Assembly: GCA_017883075.1 (NCBI GenBank)
Contig: JADGOI010000008.1
Coordinates: 1-37,840 of the forward strand
Length of the DNA stretch: 37,840 nucleotides
Direction of reading: 5' to 3'
From: Acidimicrobiales bacterium
Lineage (GTDB): Bacteria > Actinomycetota > Acidimicrobiia > Acidimicrobiales > RAAP-2
This document shows, piece by piece, positions 6,598 to 15,121 of the stretch. The translations under genes were made by a program, and so were the position numbers. How positions within the stretch are numbered: the stretch's first letter is position 1; every line of letters starts with the position of its first letter. The notes beneath the pieces are model-generated. The model searched no databases. It was not told the origin of the DNA and saw only the letters and a program-made list of their open reading frames with translations.

Positions 6598-7947
6598 TCA
6601 GCTGCCCTGTCCAACCGTCGCGGGTGTCGTTCGGCGCGGGCGGAAGGTCATCGGCACATGGCAGACGCCGGCGTGTTTGTTGGTACGGGCCCGCTCTACC
6701 GGGCCGGCCAGGGCGAAACCCTCCAGCCGATCGAGCAGTTCGTCGAGGATGCACCGGATCTCCATCCGGGCCAGATTGGCCCCCAGGCAGAAGTGGGTCC
6801 GATAGCCGAAGGTGAGATGCGGGTTCGGGTCCCGCCGGATATCGAAACGGAACGGGTCCTCGAACACCGACTCGTCGCGATTGGCCGACGGCCACCACAA
6901 CGTCACCTTGTCACCCTGGCGAATCGCGTGCCCATCGAGCTCCGTGTCCCGGGTGGCCGTACGTCGGTTGTACAGGGTGGCGCTCGTCCACCGCAGGATC
7001 TCCTCCACCGCGCCCGCCATCAACGATCGGTCGTCGCGGAGCGCCGTGAGCTGCTCGGGTCGGTCGATGAGAGCCACCATGCCCAGGGCTATCGAGTTCC
7101 GGGTGGTTTCGCTGCCGGCCACCACCAACAAATTGAAGAACATCACCAGTTCAAGATCGGTCAGCGGTTCCAACCCGCCGTCATCGCCATCGATGGTGGC
7201 GCCCACCACCGCGCTGATGATGTCCGGGCCCGGACATGCCTTCCTCTCCCCGATGAACCGGCTCCCGTACTCCGCCATCGATGCGGCGGCGCGGCTCACT
7301 GCGTCGTTGCTCTCGCCCAGATCCCTCCCCTCGTAGTCGAGCGTGGTATTCGACCAGGTCATCAGGTTGGCCCGGTCGGAGTCGGGAACCCCCATCAGTG
7401 CCGCCACCGCCTGCAGTGGTAGTTCGACCGCAACTTCGGCCAGGAAGTCACACGATCCCCGCTGGGCGATCCCATCCACGATGGCCCGCGACCGGGAGCG
7501 GATCTCTGCTTCCATCAGCGCCAGCGCCCGGGGTGTGAATGACGGGGTGACCAGCCGGCGGATCCGGTGATGGCGCGGGTCGTCCATCATGTTGAGCAGA
7601 ACCCCCGAGGCGAACCCGTAGGGGAGGTCCTCGATGATGGTGCCACCCCCGGCTGCGCCGGGGGCCCGCTCGGATGAGAAGAGCTCGGCGTCGGATACCG
7701 CAGCCATGATCATCGCGTAGGAGCTGAGCACCCAGAATCCGATCCCGCCGGGAGTGTGGACCGTCGGGCGGTGCCACCACACCGGTGCCTCGGCCCGCAA
7801 CCGGGTGAACACGTCGTCGGGAAACCCACCGGCGAAGACATCGAGATCGGTGAGGTCGACGCCTTTCAGATCGGTCGTCCCCGACTTCACGGTCGTCCCC
7901 CTTTTCACCAGGCAGCGGTCACGGTCGGCGGTTGCCGATCCGGTCAT
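6598..7947 (-). CDS. Cytochrome P450, CYP124/CYP125-like, altered heme loop
   Basis: A 449-residue P450 resembling the CYP124/125/126 group, which hydroxylates steroid or branched-chain lipid termini. Visible landmarks are [23 protein letters not shown], the I-helix [41 protein letters not shown], and the heme loop with Cys at about 387. That loop reads [10 protein letters not shown]: the usual second Gly (FGxGxHxCxG) is Arg383, encoded CGG. The other conserved residues are intact, so the protein is probably still a heme enzyme. Start is ATG at 7947, overlapping the fumarase stop as ATGA; a GTG about 15 codons in is possible. The overlap means translation follows fumC. Confidence 0.9.
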   Translation of the reverse strand: MTGSATADRDRCLVKRGTTVKSGTTDLKGVDLTDLDVFAGGFPDDVFTRLRAEAPVWWHRPTVHTPGGIGFWVLSSYAMIMAAVSDAELFSSERAPGAAGGGTIIEDLPYGFASGVLLNMMDDPRHHRIRRLVTPSFTPRALALMEAEIRSRSRAIVDGIAQRGSCDFLAEVAVELPLQAVAALMGVPDSDRANLMTWSNTTLDYEGRDLGESNDAVSRAAASMAEYGSRFIGERKACPGPDIISAVVGATIDGDDGGLEPLTDLELVMFFNLLVVAGSETTRNSIALGMVALIDRPEQLTALRDDRSLMAGAVEEILRWTSATLYNRRTATRDTELDGHAIRQGDKVTLWWPSANRDESVFEDPFRFDIRRDPNPHLTFGYRTHFCLGANLARMEIRCILDELLDRLEGFALAGPVERARTNKHAGVCHVPMTFRPRRTTPATVGQGS

Positions 7948-9338
7948 GGGTGGGTCATCGACTCCGGTCGTACCGCTTGGTCGAACTGTTCGCCGGTCAG
8001 GAACCCGAGGCCCACGGTGGCCTCCCTGAGCGTAATTCCCTGCTTGTGCGCATGTTTGGCCACCGTGGCCGCATTGTCATAGCCAATCAGCGGGTTGAGG
8101 GCGGTGACCAACATCAACGAATTGTCGAGGTGCTGGCGGATCCGGTCTTCATTGGGCTCGAGCCCGTCGACACAGAACTCGGTGAATGACCCACATGCCC
8201 CGCTCAGCAGGGTGATCGAGTGCAACACGTTGTGGATGATCACCGGTTTGCACACATTGAGCTCGAGATTCCCCCGTGAACCGGCCACCGCCACCGCGGT
8301 GTCGTTGCCGACGACCTGGATGCACACCATGATCATCGCCTCACACTGGGTCGGATTCACCTTTCCCGGCATGATCGACGAGCCGGGCTCATTCTCGGGG
8401 AGTTGCAGCTCACCCAGCCCACACCGGGGGCCGGACCCGAGCCACCGGAGGTCATCGGCAATTTTGGTCAGAGACCCGGCCAACGTACGCAGGGCGCCAC
8501 TGGATGCCACCAAGGCGTCGTGGGCGGCCAGGGCGGCGAACTTATTGGAGGCGGTCACGAAGGGGAGGCTGGTGATCTCCGCCACCGCGGATGCAACCCG
8601 GCCACCGAACTCGGGATGGGTATTGAGACCGGTACCCACTGCGGTACCGCCGGCGGCCAACTCGTAGAGGTCCACGATCGAGAATTCGACCCTTCTGAGG
8701 TCGGCATCGAGCTGGGCCACGTACCCCGAGAACTCCTGGCCGAGGGTCAGAGGCACGGCGTCCATCAGGTGGGTCCGACCGATCTTGGTGATACCGGCGA
8801 AGGCCTGGGACTTGTCGGCCAGAGAGTCGCGTAGGCGACGCACCGCGGGGATGAGCCGGTGGGTCAGCTCTTCGACGGCGGCGATGTGCATGCCGGTGGG
8901 AAACGTGTCGTTGGAGGACTGGGACATGTTCACATCGTCATTGGGGTGGATGGGTGTCTTGGATCCCATCACTCCTCCGGCCATTTCGATGGCCCGGTTG
9001 GAGATCACCTCGTTGGCATTCATATTGGTCTGGGTACCACTCCCCGTCTGCCAGATCTTCAGCGGGAAGTGGTCGTTCAGTGCACCCGAGGAAACCTCGC
9101 GGGCTGCGGCGATGATCAGTTCCGCCTTTTCGGGGGCCAGCTTGCCCAGATCCGCGTTGACCCGGGCCGAGGCCTCTTTCAGAATTCCGAAGGCGCGAAT
9201 GAGCGACGGTGGCATCACGTCGATGCCGATGGGGAAATGGTGGAGGGACCGGGCGGTCTGGGCCCCGTAGTACCGGTCAGCCGGCACCTCGGTGGCACCC
9301 ATGCTGTCGGTCTCCGTGCGGGTTGGATTGGTAGTGAT
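7944..9338 (-). CDS. fumC: Fumarate hydratase class II, with unclear start codon
   Basis: Interconverts fumarate and malate in the TCA cycle; an iron-independent homotetramer. The sequence matches class II fumarases throughout: [62 protein letters not shown], the signature [17 protein letters not shown] and [12 protein letters not shown]. The first ATG (9302) begins inside the conserved N-terminus; the preceding codons read TRTETDS, matching VRSEKDS before MG in E. coli FumC. No ATG, GTG or TTG exists in that upstream frame. An ATC at 9338 sits seven bases after AAAGGA, so I place the start there with caution; 9302, which has GGAG nine bases upstream, is the standard alternative. A possible -10 (TAGGGT) lies near 9403. 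The end overlaps the P450. Confidence 0.93.
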   Translation of the reverse strand: MTTNPTRTETDSMGATEVPADRYYGAQTARSLHHFPIGIDVMPPSLIRAFGILKEASARVNADLGKLAPEKAELIIAAAREVSSGALNDHFPLKIWQTGSGTQTNMNANEVISNRAIEMAGGVMGSKTPIHPNDDVNMSQSSNDTFPTGMHIAAVEELTHRLIPAVRRLRDSLADKSQAFAGITKIGRTHLMDAVPLTLGQEFSGYVAQLDADLRRVEFSIVDLYELAAGGTAVGTGLNTHPEFGGRVASAVAEITSLPFVTASNKFAALAAHDALVASSGALRTLAGSLTKIADDLRWLGSGPRCGLGELQLPENEPGSSIMPGKVNPTQCEAMIMVCIQVVGNDTAVAVAGSRGNLELNVCKPVIIHNVLHSITLLSGACGSFTEFCVDGLEPNEDRIRQHLDNSLMLVTALNPLIGYDNAATVAKHAHKQGITLREATVGLGFLTGEQFDQAVRPESMTHP

Positions 9339-9437
9339 GGCCAGTTCCTTTCGGTGTCGGTTCCTTCGAGAAACCCCCCAACGATTCCGGGCGTTGACCC
9401 TACCCCCTGGCGTGGTTGGCGGCAGGCAGGCAGGTGG

Positions 9438-9902
9438 TCAGCTGTTCAGATAGCGGCACGATGGGCACAGCCCCACCAGGTCGAAGTTGTGCTCGGTGAC
9501 CTCATAGCCGTGCTCATCGGCCACCACCCGGGCGGCTTCGGCCATGGCCCGCTCGAGCCGGGGCGACGGAGCCACATCCTCGACCTTCCCGCACCGCCCA
9601 CAGGCCAGGTGGTGATGGTGCCCGGCCAACTCCTCCGCCAGTTCGAATCGCGAATGGTCATCGGTTCCCGTCACTCGTCGGAGAACCCCGGCGTCGATGA
9701 GAGCGGTGACATTGCGATAGGCGCTGCTCTGTGGCAACTCGTCGGTTCGGATCAGGATTTCGGGAATTGACAGCGGTCGTCCCGCGGTGGCCAGTGTCCC
9801 CACCAGAGCCTGGCGCAGTGGCGTATACCGCTGTTCGAGTCCCGCCAGCCGCAAGGCGACCAGATCGTGAACAGACGGGCTGATGATCACTGGCTCTGAC
9901 AC
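9438..9902 (-). CDS. Fur-family metal-responsive repressor, probably Zur-like
   Basis: A 154-residue Fur superfamily regulator: an N-terminal winged helix (YTPLRQALVGTL ... SIPEILIRTDELPQSSAYRNVTALIDAGVLRRV) and a C-terminal metal-binding dimerisation domain with HHHHLACGRCGKVEDV and a final CPSC, the two CxxC pairs of the structural zinc site. The start chosen is GTG at 9902, which overlaps the last base of the permease stop in TAGTG; upstream residues in the open frame lie inside the permease gene. It is the last gene of a five-gene metal ABC operon, so it most likely senses the metal imported. Zinc (Zur) is the best guess; manganese is possible. Confidence 0.85.
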   Translation of the reverse strand: MSEPVIISPSVHDLVALRLAGLEQRYTPLRQALVGTLATAGRPLSIPEILIRTDELPQSSAYRNVTALIDAGVLRRVTGTDDHSRFELAEELAGHHHHLACGRCGKVEDVAPSPRLERAMAEAARVVADEHGYEVTEHNFDLVGLCPSCRYLNS

Positions 9903-10843
9903 TACGACGGCCCGCCGTGTGTTGAGGCCAGGTTCCGGCGACTGCCGGGGCCGCGGCGGTTGGCCCGGCCGCCATCGACGACCCGGCGTCTTCCCGTGGT
10001 GACCAGAAACGAGAGGAGGTAGCAAGCGGTGGCCACCGACAGGATCCCGAAGCTGGGCGGAATCCGCGGGAAGGCGTAGGCCAGGGTGAGGCCCACCCAG
10101 ACCGAGACCACCGCGATGGCCGCTGACAGCCAGAGGGCGGCAAACGGCTGCGGTGTCAACCGCTGCGCTGCTCCCGCCGGTGCCGCCAGCAACCCGAGCA
10201 ACAACAGGGCACCGACCGCCTGGGTGGCCTCGCCGGCGGTGATGCCCACCAGTACAAAAAAAACGTAGCCGAGCCAGCGGACAGGGACGCCCCGGGCCGA
10301 GGCCACCGCCTCGTCGAGGCTGGCGAACAACAGGGGACGGCCGATGATGGCCACCACCAGGACCACCGCCAGGGCGATCACCCCGTCGATGATGGCCTGG
10401 CCGGAGGACAGCCCGAAGATCGAGCCGAACAACACGTTGACGCCGGCGTTTCCGGTGAATCCCCCGCTGCCGCTCCGGGAGGTGGTGTAGATGGAGAGGA
10501 ACAGGGCACCCAGGCCGAGTATCCAGGCGAAGACGCTGCCGATCACCGTGTCATCGGCGTTGGCCCGTCGCCCGAGGAATGCCAACAAGAGGGCGAACCC
10601 GATGCACGCACCGTAGAGCCCGACCCGAAGATCGAGACCGAACGCCAGAGCGGCCAGGGAGCCGGTGAAGGCGACGTGGGACAGCGCGTCCCCGGCGAAC
10701 ACCTGACTGCGCAACACCACGAAGTAGCCGACCAGACCCGAGGCCAACGCGATGCAGGTGCCGGCGAGAAACGCGTAGCGGAGGAACGGATGATCGAGCA
10801 TGTGCAGTCCACCGATGAACGGATTGGCGACCAGGACCGTCAT
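9902..10843 (-). CDS. Metal ABC transporter permease (second), ZnuB/MntB family
   Basis: A 313-residue integral membrane permease of the ABC-3 family for Zn/Mn uptake. About eight or nine hydrophobic segments are visible, with the family pattern SLVGYFVVLR-like ASGLVGYFVVLRSQVFAGDALSHVAFTG near residues 30-55, LFGSIFGLSSGQ in the middle and ARGVPVRWLGYVFFVLVGITAGEATQAVGALLLLGLLAAPAGAAQ near the end. Start is ATG at 10843, overlapping the first permease stop as ATGA; a much longer frame runs upstream to 11398 but that part is only the other permease in a second frame. The C-terminal tail is Arg-rich. It probably forms a heterodimer with the first permease. Confidence 0.88.
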   Translation of the reverse strand: MTVLVANPFIGGLHMLDHPFLRYAFLAGTCIALASGLVGYFVVLRSQVFAGDALSHVAFTGSLAALAFGLDLRVGLYGACIGFALLLAFLGRRANADDTVIGSVFAWILGLGALFLSIYTTSRSGSGGFTGNAGVNVLFGSIFGLSSGQAIIDGVIALAVVLVVAIIGRPLLFASLDEAVASARGVPVRWLGYVFFVLVGITAGEATQAVGALLLLGLLAAPAGAAQRLTPQPFAALWLSAAIAVVSVWVGLTLAYAFPRIPPSFGILSVATACYLLSFLVTTGRRRVVDGGRANRRGPGSRRNLASTHGGPS

Positions 10844-11754
10844 CCGTCCACCGCCACCAGGGGCGTCATGTCGGCGGATGCCCGGCTCCCGGTCCACCCA
10901 CCGATGGCCCGGCCGGCTGCCGCCAGGGCGTAGGCGCCGAAGCCGAAACTCGTGACATAGAAGCCCACCGGGTAGGTGAAGAAATAAGCAGCCCCCAGGG
11001 CCAGCCAGGTGACCGCCAGCGCCAGGGTGATGGTGAGGAGGAAACTCCACCCAGGACGGGCCGTCACCTGTTGAGCGGCCGCCGCCGGCATCACCAGGAG
11101 GGCAAACACCAGGAGTGCCCCGGTGATCTGGCTCACCTCCGCGGCTGTACACCCCAGCAGTACCAGATAGAGGGTGGAGAGCAGCCGGACCGGAACCCGG
11201 CGAGCCGAGGCCACGTCGGGGTCGACACTGGCAAAGAACAGGGGGCGGGCCATGGCGGCCAGCGCCACCAGCACCGCGGCACCGACAATCAGGAGGGTGA
11301 CGACCTGTTGGTCGGAGATGCCGAGGAAGGTACCGAAGAGCAGACCGGTGACGCTGTCGAGAATGCCGCTGTACAAACTCACGAAGAGCACGCCACAAGC
11401 CAGGGCGAAGGCCTGGACAGTGCCGATCACCGCCGCCTCCCCGCTGGTGCTGCCTCCGGTCCTCGATGGCGGCACCATGGCGATCACCAGGGCGGCGGCG
11501 ATGCTGGCGGCGAAGTAGCCCGCGGTGACACTGATTCCCAACCAGATGGCGCCGGCCGCCCCCGGAAAGGAAACCACCGCCAGGGTATGACCCACGAAGC
11601 TGGCCCGGCGCAGCACCATGAACCAGCCCACCGCTCCGGCCACGATCGCCACCACGGTCCCGGCCCGGAAGGCATTGACCATGAAATGGAAGCCGAAGAG
11701 TTGGTGGAGGTCACCGGGGATGTCCCAGGTGAGCCGGCTGACAGTCCCGGTCAT
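10840..11754 (-). CDS. Metal ABC transporter permease (first), ZnuB/MntB family
   Basis: A 304-residue ABC-3 family permease paralogous to the next gene. Landmarks are the N-terminal FMVNAFRAGTVVAIVAGAVGWFMVLRRASFVGHTLAVVSFPGAAGA, LLFGTFLGISDQQV, and SARRVPVRLLSTLYLVLLGCTAAEVSQITGALLVFALLVMPAAAAQ. Eight or so membrane helices are evident. Its ATG overlaps the ATPase stop (ATGA), and its stop overlaps the second permease start (ATGA), so all are translated by coupling. Two different permeases in one operon suggest a heterodimeric channel, as in some Mn/Zn transporters. Confidence 0.88.
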   Translation of the reverse strand: MTGTVSRLTWDIPGDLHQLFGFHFMVNAFRAGTVVAIVAGAVGWFMVLRRASFVGHTLAVVSFPGAAGAIWLGISVTAGYFAASIAAALVIAMVPPSRTGGSTSGEAAVIGTVQAFALACGVLFVSLYSGILDSVTGLLFGTFLGISDQQVVTLLIVGAAVLVALAAMARPLFFASVDPDVASARRVPVRLLSTLYLVLLGCTAAEVSQITGALLVFALLVMPAAAAQQVTARPGWSFLLTITLALAVTWLALGAAYFFTYPVGFYVTSFGFGAYALAAAGRAIGGWTGSRASADMTPLVAVDG

Positions 11755-12674
11755 CGGGCCGACCCTGGATCGTGGCCGGCGTGGCCGGCGTGGCGGTCGG
11801 TGTGGTGGGCAGGCGCTTCGGGCTCACCCACCACCACCAGACGGCCGTCGGAGGCGGACAACACCTCGATCGGCGTCCCATAGAGCGACGTCAGGGTGGC
11901 CGAGGTGATGACTTCGGCGGGCGTGCCGGAAACCGCCCGTCCCCGGGCCAGGTAGACCACCCGGTCGAGATACGAGAGGATCGGGTTGGCATCGTGGGCC
12001 ACGATCATCACGGTGACCCCTCGTTCTCGGCAGAGACGGGAGATCAGTGCCGCCACCGACGACTGGTTCGGAAGGTCCAGACTGTCGAGCGGCTCGTCGA
12101 GGAGCAGCAGCTGGGGTCGACGCACCAGGGCCTGGGCGATGAGAAGTCGCTGCTGCTCCCCTCCTGACACCTCTCCGATGGGACGAGATGCATAGGCGGT
12201 GGCACCCACCAGTTCGATGACCTCGTCGACCAGATGGCGTTGCTCCCTCCGGTTCTCGAACAGCCGGTGACCTCCGGGAATCGGAACACCCCAACGGTCA
12301 CCGTCACTGCCCAGCCGGACGATGTCGACGCCCCTCACCCGCAGCCCGGGGTCGAAGTTCCGCCGTTGCGGTAGGTACCCGATGTCCCCACCTGCCTCCC
12401 CCGGTGGGCGTCCGAGCACCACTGCCCGTCCCGCCGCGAGGGGGAGGGCGCCGAGGAGCGCCTTGACCAGGACCGACTTACCCGCGCCATTGGGGCCGAG
12501 GATGGCCACGAACTCCCCTGGCGCCACCTCGAGCGTCGCCTCGGACCAGATCACCCGTCCGCCCAGCCGGACGGCGGCATCCACCATCTGTACCGCCGGT
12601 GCACGGCCCCGCGAACGGGTTGGCTCGGGAGACCCGGGGGCATCGGGAGGCCGGTTGGTGGCGGATTCGGTCAT
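11751..12674 (-). CDS. Metal ABC transporter ATPase, ZnuC/MntA family
   Basis: The nucleotide-binding subunit powering metal import, 307 residues. Walker A GPNGAGKS is at residues 60-67. The ABC signature is VSGGEQQR (a Q to E variant of LSGGQ), Walker B is LLLLDEPLD, and the H-loop is in IVAHD. The first 27 residues form a Pro/Arg-rich extension. The C-terminus ends in a His-rich tail (HHTDRHAGHAGHD), as often found in zinc-handling proteins, probably a metal buffer or sensor. It begins seven bases after the binding-protein gene. Metal specificity is inferred from family and tail. Confidence 0.9.
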   Translation of the reverse strand: MTESATNRPPDAPGSPEPTRSRGRAPAVQMVDAAVRLGGRVIWSEATLEVAPGEFVAILGPNGAGKSVLVKALLGALPLAAGRAVVLGRPPGEAGGDIGYLPQRRNFDPGLRVRGVDIVRLGSDGDRWGVPIPGGHRLFENRREQRHLVDEVIELVGATAYASRPIGEVSGGEQQRLLIAQALVRRPQLLLLDEPLDSLDLPNQSSVAALISRLCRERGVTVMIVAHDANPILSYLDRVVYLARGRAVSGTPAEVITSATLTSLYGTPIEVLSASDGRLVVVGEPEAPAHHTDRHAGHAGHDPGSAR

Positions 12675-12681
12675 CGGTCCA

Positions 12682-13653
12682 CTATGCCGTCGCCTGGTCC
12701 AGTGCCGCCCGGATGCCGAGCAACTGCCCGGTCTGCCAGGCCTGGTAGCTGGCGCCGGCGGGCTGGAGGGTTTCGGTGATGGTGGCGTAGGGAATGTGGG
12801 CCGCCTTCACCTCGCGGAGCTGCACCTGAATATCGGGCGTGACGTTCTGACTGTTGTACACGTAGATCTTGATCAGGTGTCGCTTGATCTGCGCATCGAT
12901 CGTCTCCTTGTCGGCAGCCGACACGTCGGTACCCTGGCTGATGTCCTTCAGGAATGCACCGGGCGTGACCAGGTCGAGACCCAATGCCGGCGCCAACATG
13001 GAGAAGATCGACTCCGACGCGCCCACCGGCGTGCCCCGGTAGGCCGATGCGATCGAGGCAATCAGGGCGTGGTACTGCTCCAGCCCCGTCGTCTCGAAGG
13101 CGGTCCGCCGCCCGACGAAATAGGCGCTGTCCGTGGGATCGAGCTTCTGATATTCGGTGACGAGCTGATTGACTACCACCAGTACGTCTGTCGGGTTGTA
13201 CCACCGGTGGGGATTCCCCCCGTCAGCGATGCCGAGCAGATTGCCGACGTCGAGGACGGCGACAGTCCCGCCATCCGCTCTCACCAGCTTGGGAGCCCAG
13301 GGGTCGTACCCAATCCCGTTTTCCACCACCAACTGGGACTCCGCCACGGACCGGGCATCGGCGGCCGTCGGCTCATACCCGTGCGGATCGGCATTTGGAT
13401 TGGTAATGATACTCACCACGTGTGCATGATCTCCGCCTATCTGGGCGGCGATACTGCCCCAGACGTCCTCAGCGGCCACCACTTCGATCAGGCGGGTGAC
13501 GGCTGGCCCGGAGGCGCTGCCTCTGCCGGAATCCGCAGCCGGCGTAGCGCATGAACCCAGCACACCGCAGGCCACCACCAGGATGGCCACGGTCGTTCCC
13601 GCTCGAGGAGGGCGGGAGATTCGGGGTCCTGCGGCAGTTGCGAACAGGTTCAT
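12682..13653 (-). CDS. Metal-binding lipoprotein of the ABC importer, TroA/ZnuA family
   Basis: An extracytoplasmic substrate-binding protein of 323 residues. A signal sequence ends in the lipobox LGSC with Cys35 as lipidation site. Metal ligands expected from the family are visible: H91 in NADPHGYEP and the His of NPHRWYNP. At the third position the protein has Glu in ASESIFSML rather than the His of ZnuA, as in Mn/Fe-type members. The late segment IYVYNSQNVTPDIQ occupies the C-terminal lobe. The metal could therefore be zinc or manganese. Start is ATG at 13653; no strong ribosome site is seen, and the leader would be short. It is the first gene of the operon, behind the promoter at 13687-13715. 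Confidence 0.9.
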   Translation of the reverse strand: MNLFATAAGPRISRPPRAGTTVAILVVACGVLGSCATPAADSGRGSASGPAVTRLIEVVAAEDVWGSIAAQIGGDHAHVVSIITNPNADPHGYEPTAADARSVAESQLVVENGIGYDPWAPKLVRADGGTVAVLDVGNLLGIADGGNPHRWYNPTDVLVVVNQLVTEYQKLDPTDSAYFVGRRTAFETTGLEQYHALIASIASAYRGTPVGASESIFSMLAPALGLDLVTPGAFLKDISQGTDVSAADKETIDAQIKRHLIKIYVYNSQNVTPDIQVQLREVKAAHIPYATITETLQPAGASYQAWQTGQLLGIRAALDQATA

Positions 13654-13686
13654 CGGCGGAGGTCTTTCATGAGCTGATCGCCTACG

Positions 13687-13715
13687 ATGTTATCCGAGAA
13701 TGATTCCTATTCCAA
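13687..13715 (-). promoter_or_regulatory. Promoter with embedded Fur/Zur-like operator for the metal operon
   Basis: Minus-strand reading: -35 TTGGAA (13715-13710), a 17-bp spacer, -10 TAACAT (13692-13687), about 34 bases before the lipoprotein ATG. Inside the spacer is GAATCATTC (13706-13698), a perfect 9-bp palindrome matching the AATNATT core of actinobacterial Zur and related Fur-family boxes. Binding there would block RNA polymerase. The regulator is probably the Fur-family gene at the end of the operon, giving a feedback loop. Confidence 0.5.
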
Positions 13716-13742
13716 ATTCCGCCTCCCCTCCGTGGCGCCTCC

Positions 13743-14615
13743 TCAGCCCCGGAGCAACAAGCCCTGTTGCCAGGCGCAACGAGCCGCCGCCACGTCCTCC
13801 GCCCGAGGACCGTCGCCGTCTCCGGGCACCTCGAGGACGGCCGGCAATCCTTGGAGATCGGGATGACCCAACAGAGCAGCCAAACCATCGGCTCCGATGG
13901 TTCCGTCCCCGATGTTCTCGTGTCGATCCTTGTTGGCGCCGAACGGCACCTTGGAGTCGTTCAGATGTAGGCACAGAAGGCGATCGAGACCCACCGTGGC
14001 TGCCACCAGGGACATCAGCTCGTCGGCTTCCTCGGCGGTGGTGAAGGGAACCCCGGAAGCCCACAGGTGCTGGGTGTCGAGGCAGACCCCGAGACGCTCG
14101 TCGCCACCGGCGGCGTCGATGACCTGAGCCAGTTCCTCGAACGAGCGCCCGACCGTGTCACCGGCCCCGGCGGCGTTCTCGAGCAGAATCGGGCAGGGTG
14201 CATCGACCACCTCTACGGAATCGAGAGCCTCGAGCAACCCGTCGGCCACCCCGGGCAAAGCGGTCTCGAAACCACTTCCCCGGTGGCTGCCGATGTGGAG
14301 CACCAGGCCTTCAGCCCCGATCCCTTCTGCGGTGGCCAGGTTGGCCTGCAGACACGCCCGTGACTTGTCAGCCAACTCGGGGTCGGGAGTGGCCAGATTG
14401 ATCAGATAAGTGGCATGGCAGAACGTCGATGACACCCCGGGGTGATCCCGTTGGGCGTCCCGGTAGGCCGCCAGCACCTCGGGGCCGTATTGGGATGGCT
14501 TCCACATCCGGGGGCTCTGGGTGAAGATCTGCACCACGTCGGCACCGATCTCGGCCCCGTGGTCGAGGGCAGGGACAAGGCCCTTTCCGGCCCTGACATG
14601 AGCACCTATGCGCAT
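13743..14615 (-). CDS. nfo: Endonuclease IV (AP endonuclease)
   Basis: Cleaves DNA 5' of abasic sites in base excision repair, using three metal ions in a TIM barrel. The 290 residues show the family landmarks: AHVRAGKGL at the start, FTQSPRMW, CHATYLINLA, VLHIGSHRG, ILLENAAGAGD, GVCLDTQHLWASG and LCLHLNDSKVPFGANKDRHENIGDG. In the second signature, the usual DTCH Cys is Gln; the metal-binding Asp and His are kept. Start is ATG at 14615, with a TANNNT element (TACGGT, 14626-14621) only five bases before it, suggesting a leaderless transcript. It is divergent from the PPOX-type gene. Confidence 0.92.
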   Translation of the reverse strand: MRIGAHVRAGKGLVPALDHGAEIGADVVQIFTQSPRMWKPSQYGPEVLAAYRDAQRDHPGVSSTFCHATYLINLATPDPELADKSRACLQANLATAEGIGAEGLVLHIGSHRGSGFETALPGVADGLLEALDSVEVVDAPCPILLENAAGAGDTVGRSFEELAQVIDAAGGDERLGVCLDTQHLWASGVPFTTAEEADELMSLVAATVGLDRLLCLHLNDSKVPFGANKDRHENIGDGTIGADGLAALLGHPDLQGLPAVLEVPGDGDGPRAEDVAAARCAWQQGLLLRG

Positions 14616-14696
14616 GGCGCACCGTACCAGTACGGACCGGCCGGACGGGTCGGTAGGCTCGTGCCCTCAACCGCCGTACCAAGGAGAAACGACAGC

Positions 14697-15104
14697 ATGA
14701 GCACCCAGTTGACCCAGGCAGCCCGCGCCCTGATCAGCCGACCGGTGATCGCCAATGTGGCGACGGTCGATCAGGAGGGTAAGCCCCAGCTCACCCCGGT
14801 CTGGATCGACATCGACGGCGACGACCTGGTGTTCAATACGGCCAAGGGTCGGGCCAAGCAGTCCAATCTCGTCCGCAACCCGTCGGTGGCCGTCTCGGTG
14901 GTCGATCCCGACGATCCCTACAACGTCGTGATCGTCCGCGGCACGGTTGAGGCCACCGAGGATGGGGCCGACGCCCACATCGATGCGTTGGCCAAGAAAT
15001 ATTTGGATGTCGACACCTACCCGATGCGGCGACCCGGCGAGGTCAGGATCATCTATCGGGTGCGGGCCGACCACGTGGTGATGCAGCCGGCCGACACCAA
15101 GTAG
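14697..15104 (+). CDS. PPOX-class F420-dependent oxidoreductase-like protein
   Basis: A 135-residue split beta-barrel flavin/F420-binding protein of the pyridoxamine-phosphate-oxidase-like superfamily. Family features: SRPVIANVATVDQEGKPQLTPVWIDIDGDDLVFNTAKGRAKQSNLVRNP, the barrel core with the LTPVW segment and the Lys/Arg of KGRAKQSNL that would contact the cofactor phosphate; then VAVSVVDPDDPYNVVIVRGTVE. Start is ATG at 14697 with AAGGAG ten bases upstream; the frame stays open upstream to 14442 but runs antisense to nfo there. A possible -10 (TAGGCT) is at 14654. Substrate unknown; F420 use is inferred from the subfamily and taxonomic context. Confidence 0.85.
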   Translation: MSTQLTQAARALISRPVIANVATVDQEGKPQLTPVWIDIDGDDLVFNTAKGRAKQSNLVRNPSVAVSVVDPDDPYNVVIVRGTVEATEDGADAHIDALAKKYLDVDTYPMRRPGEVRIIYRVRADHVVMQPADTK

Positions 15105-15121
15105 GTCGGAGCGGCTCGGCT

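Noticed and set aside
10844-11398. Long minus-strand frame (498 codons) running into the second metal permease
   Set aside because: The upstream part is Arg/Gly/Pro-rich and lies over the first permease in another frame; only the portion from ATG 10843 looks like a permease.
14442-14696. Upstream extension of the PPOX-type gene
   Set aside because: This part is antisense to nfo, and a good AAGGAG site precedes the ATG at 14697.
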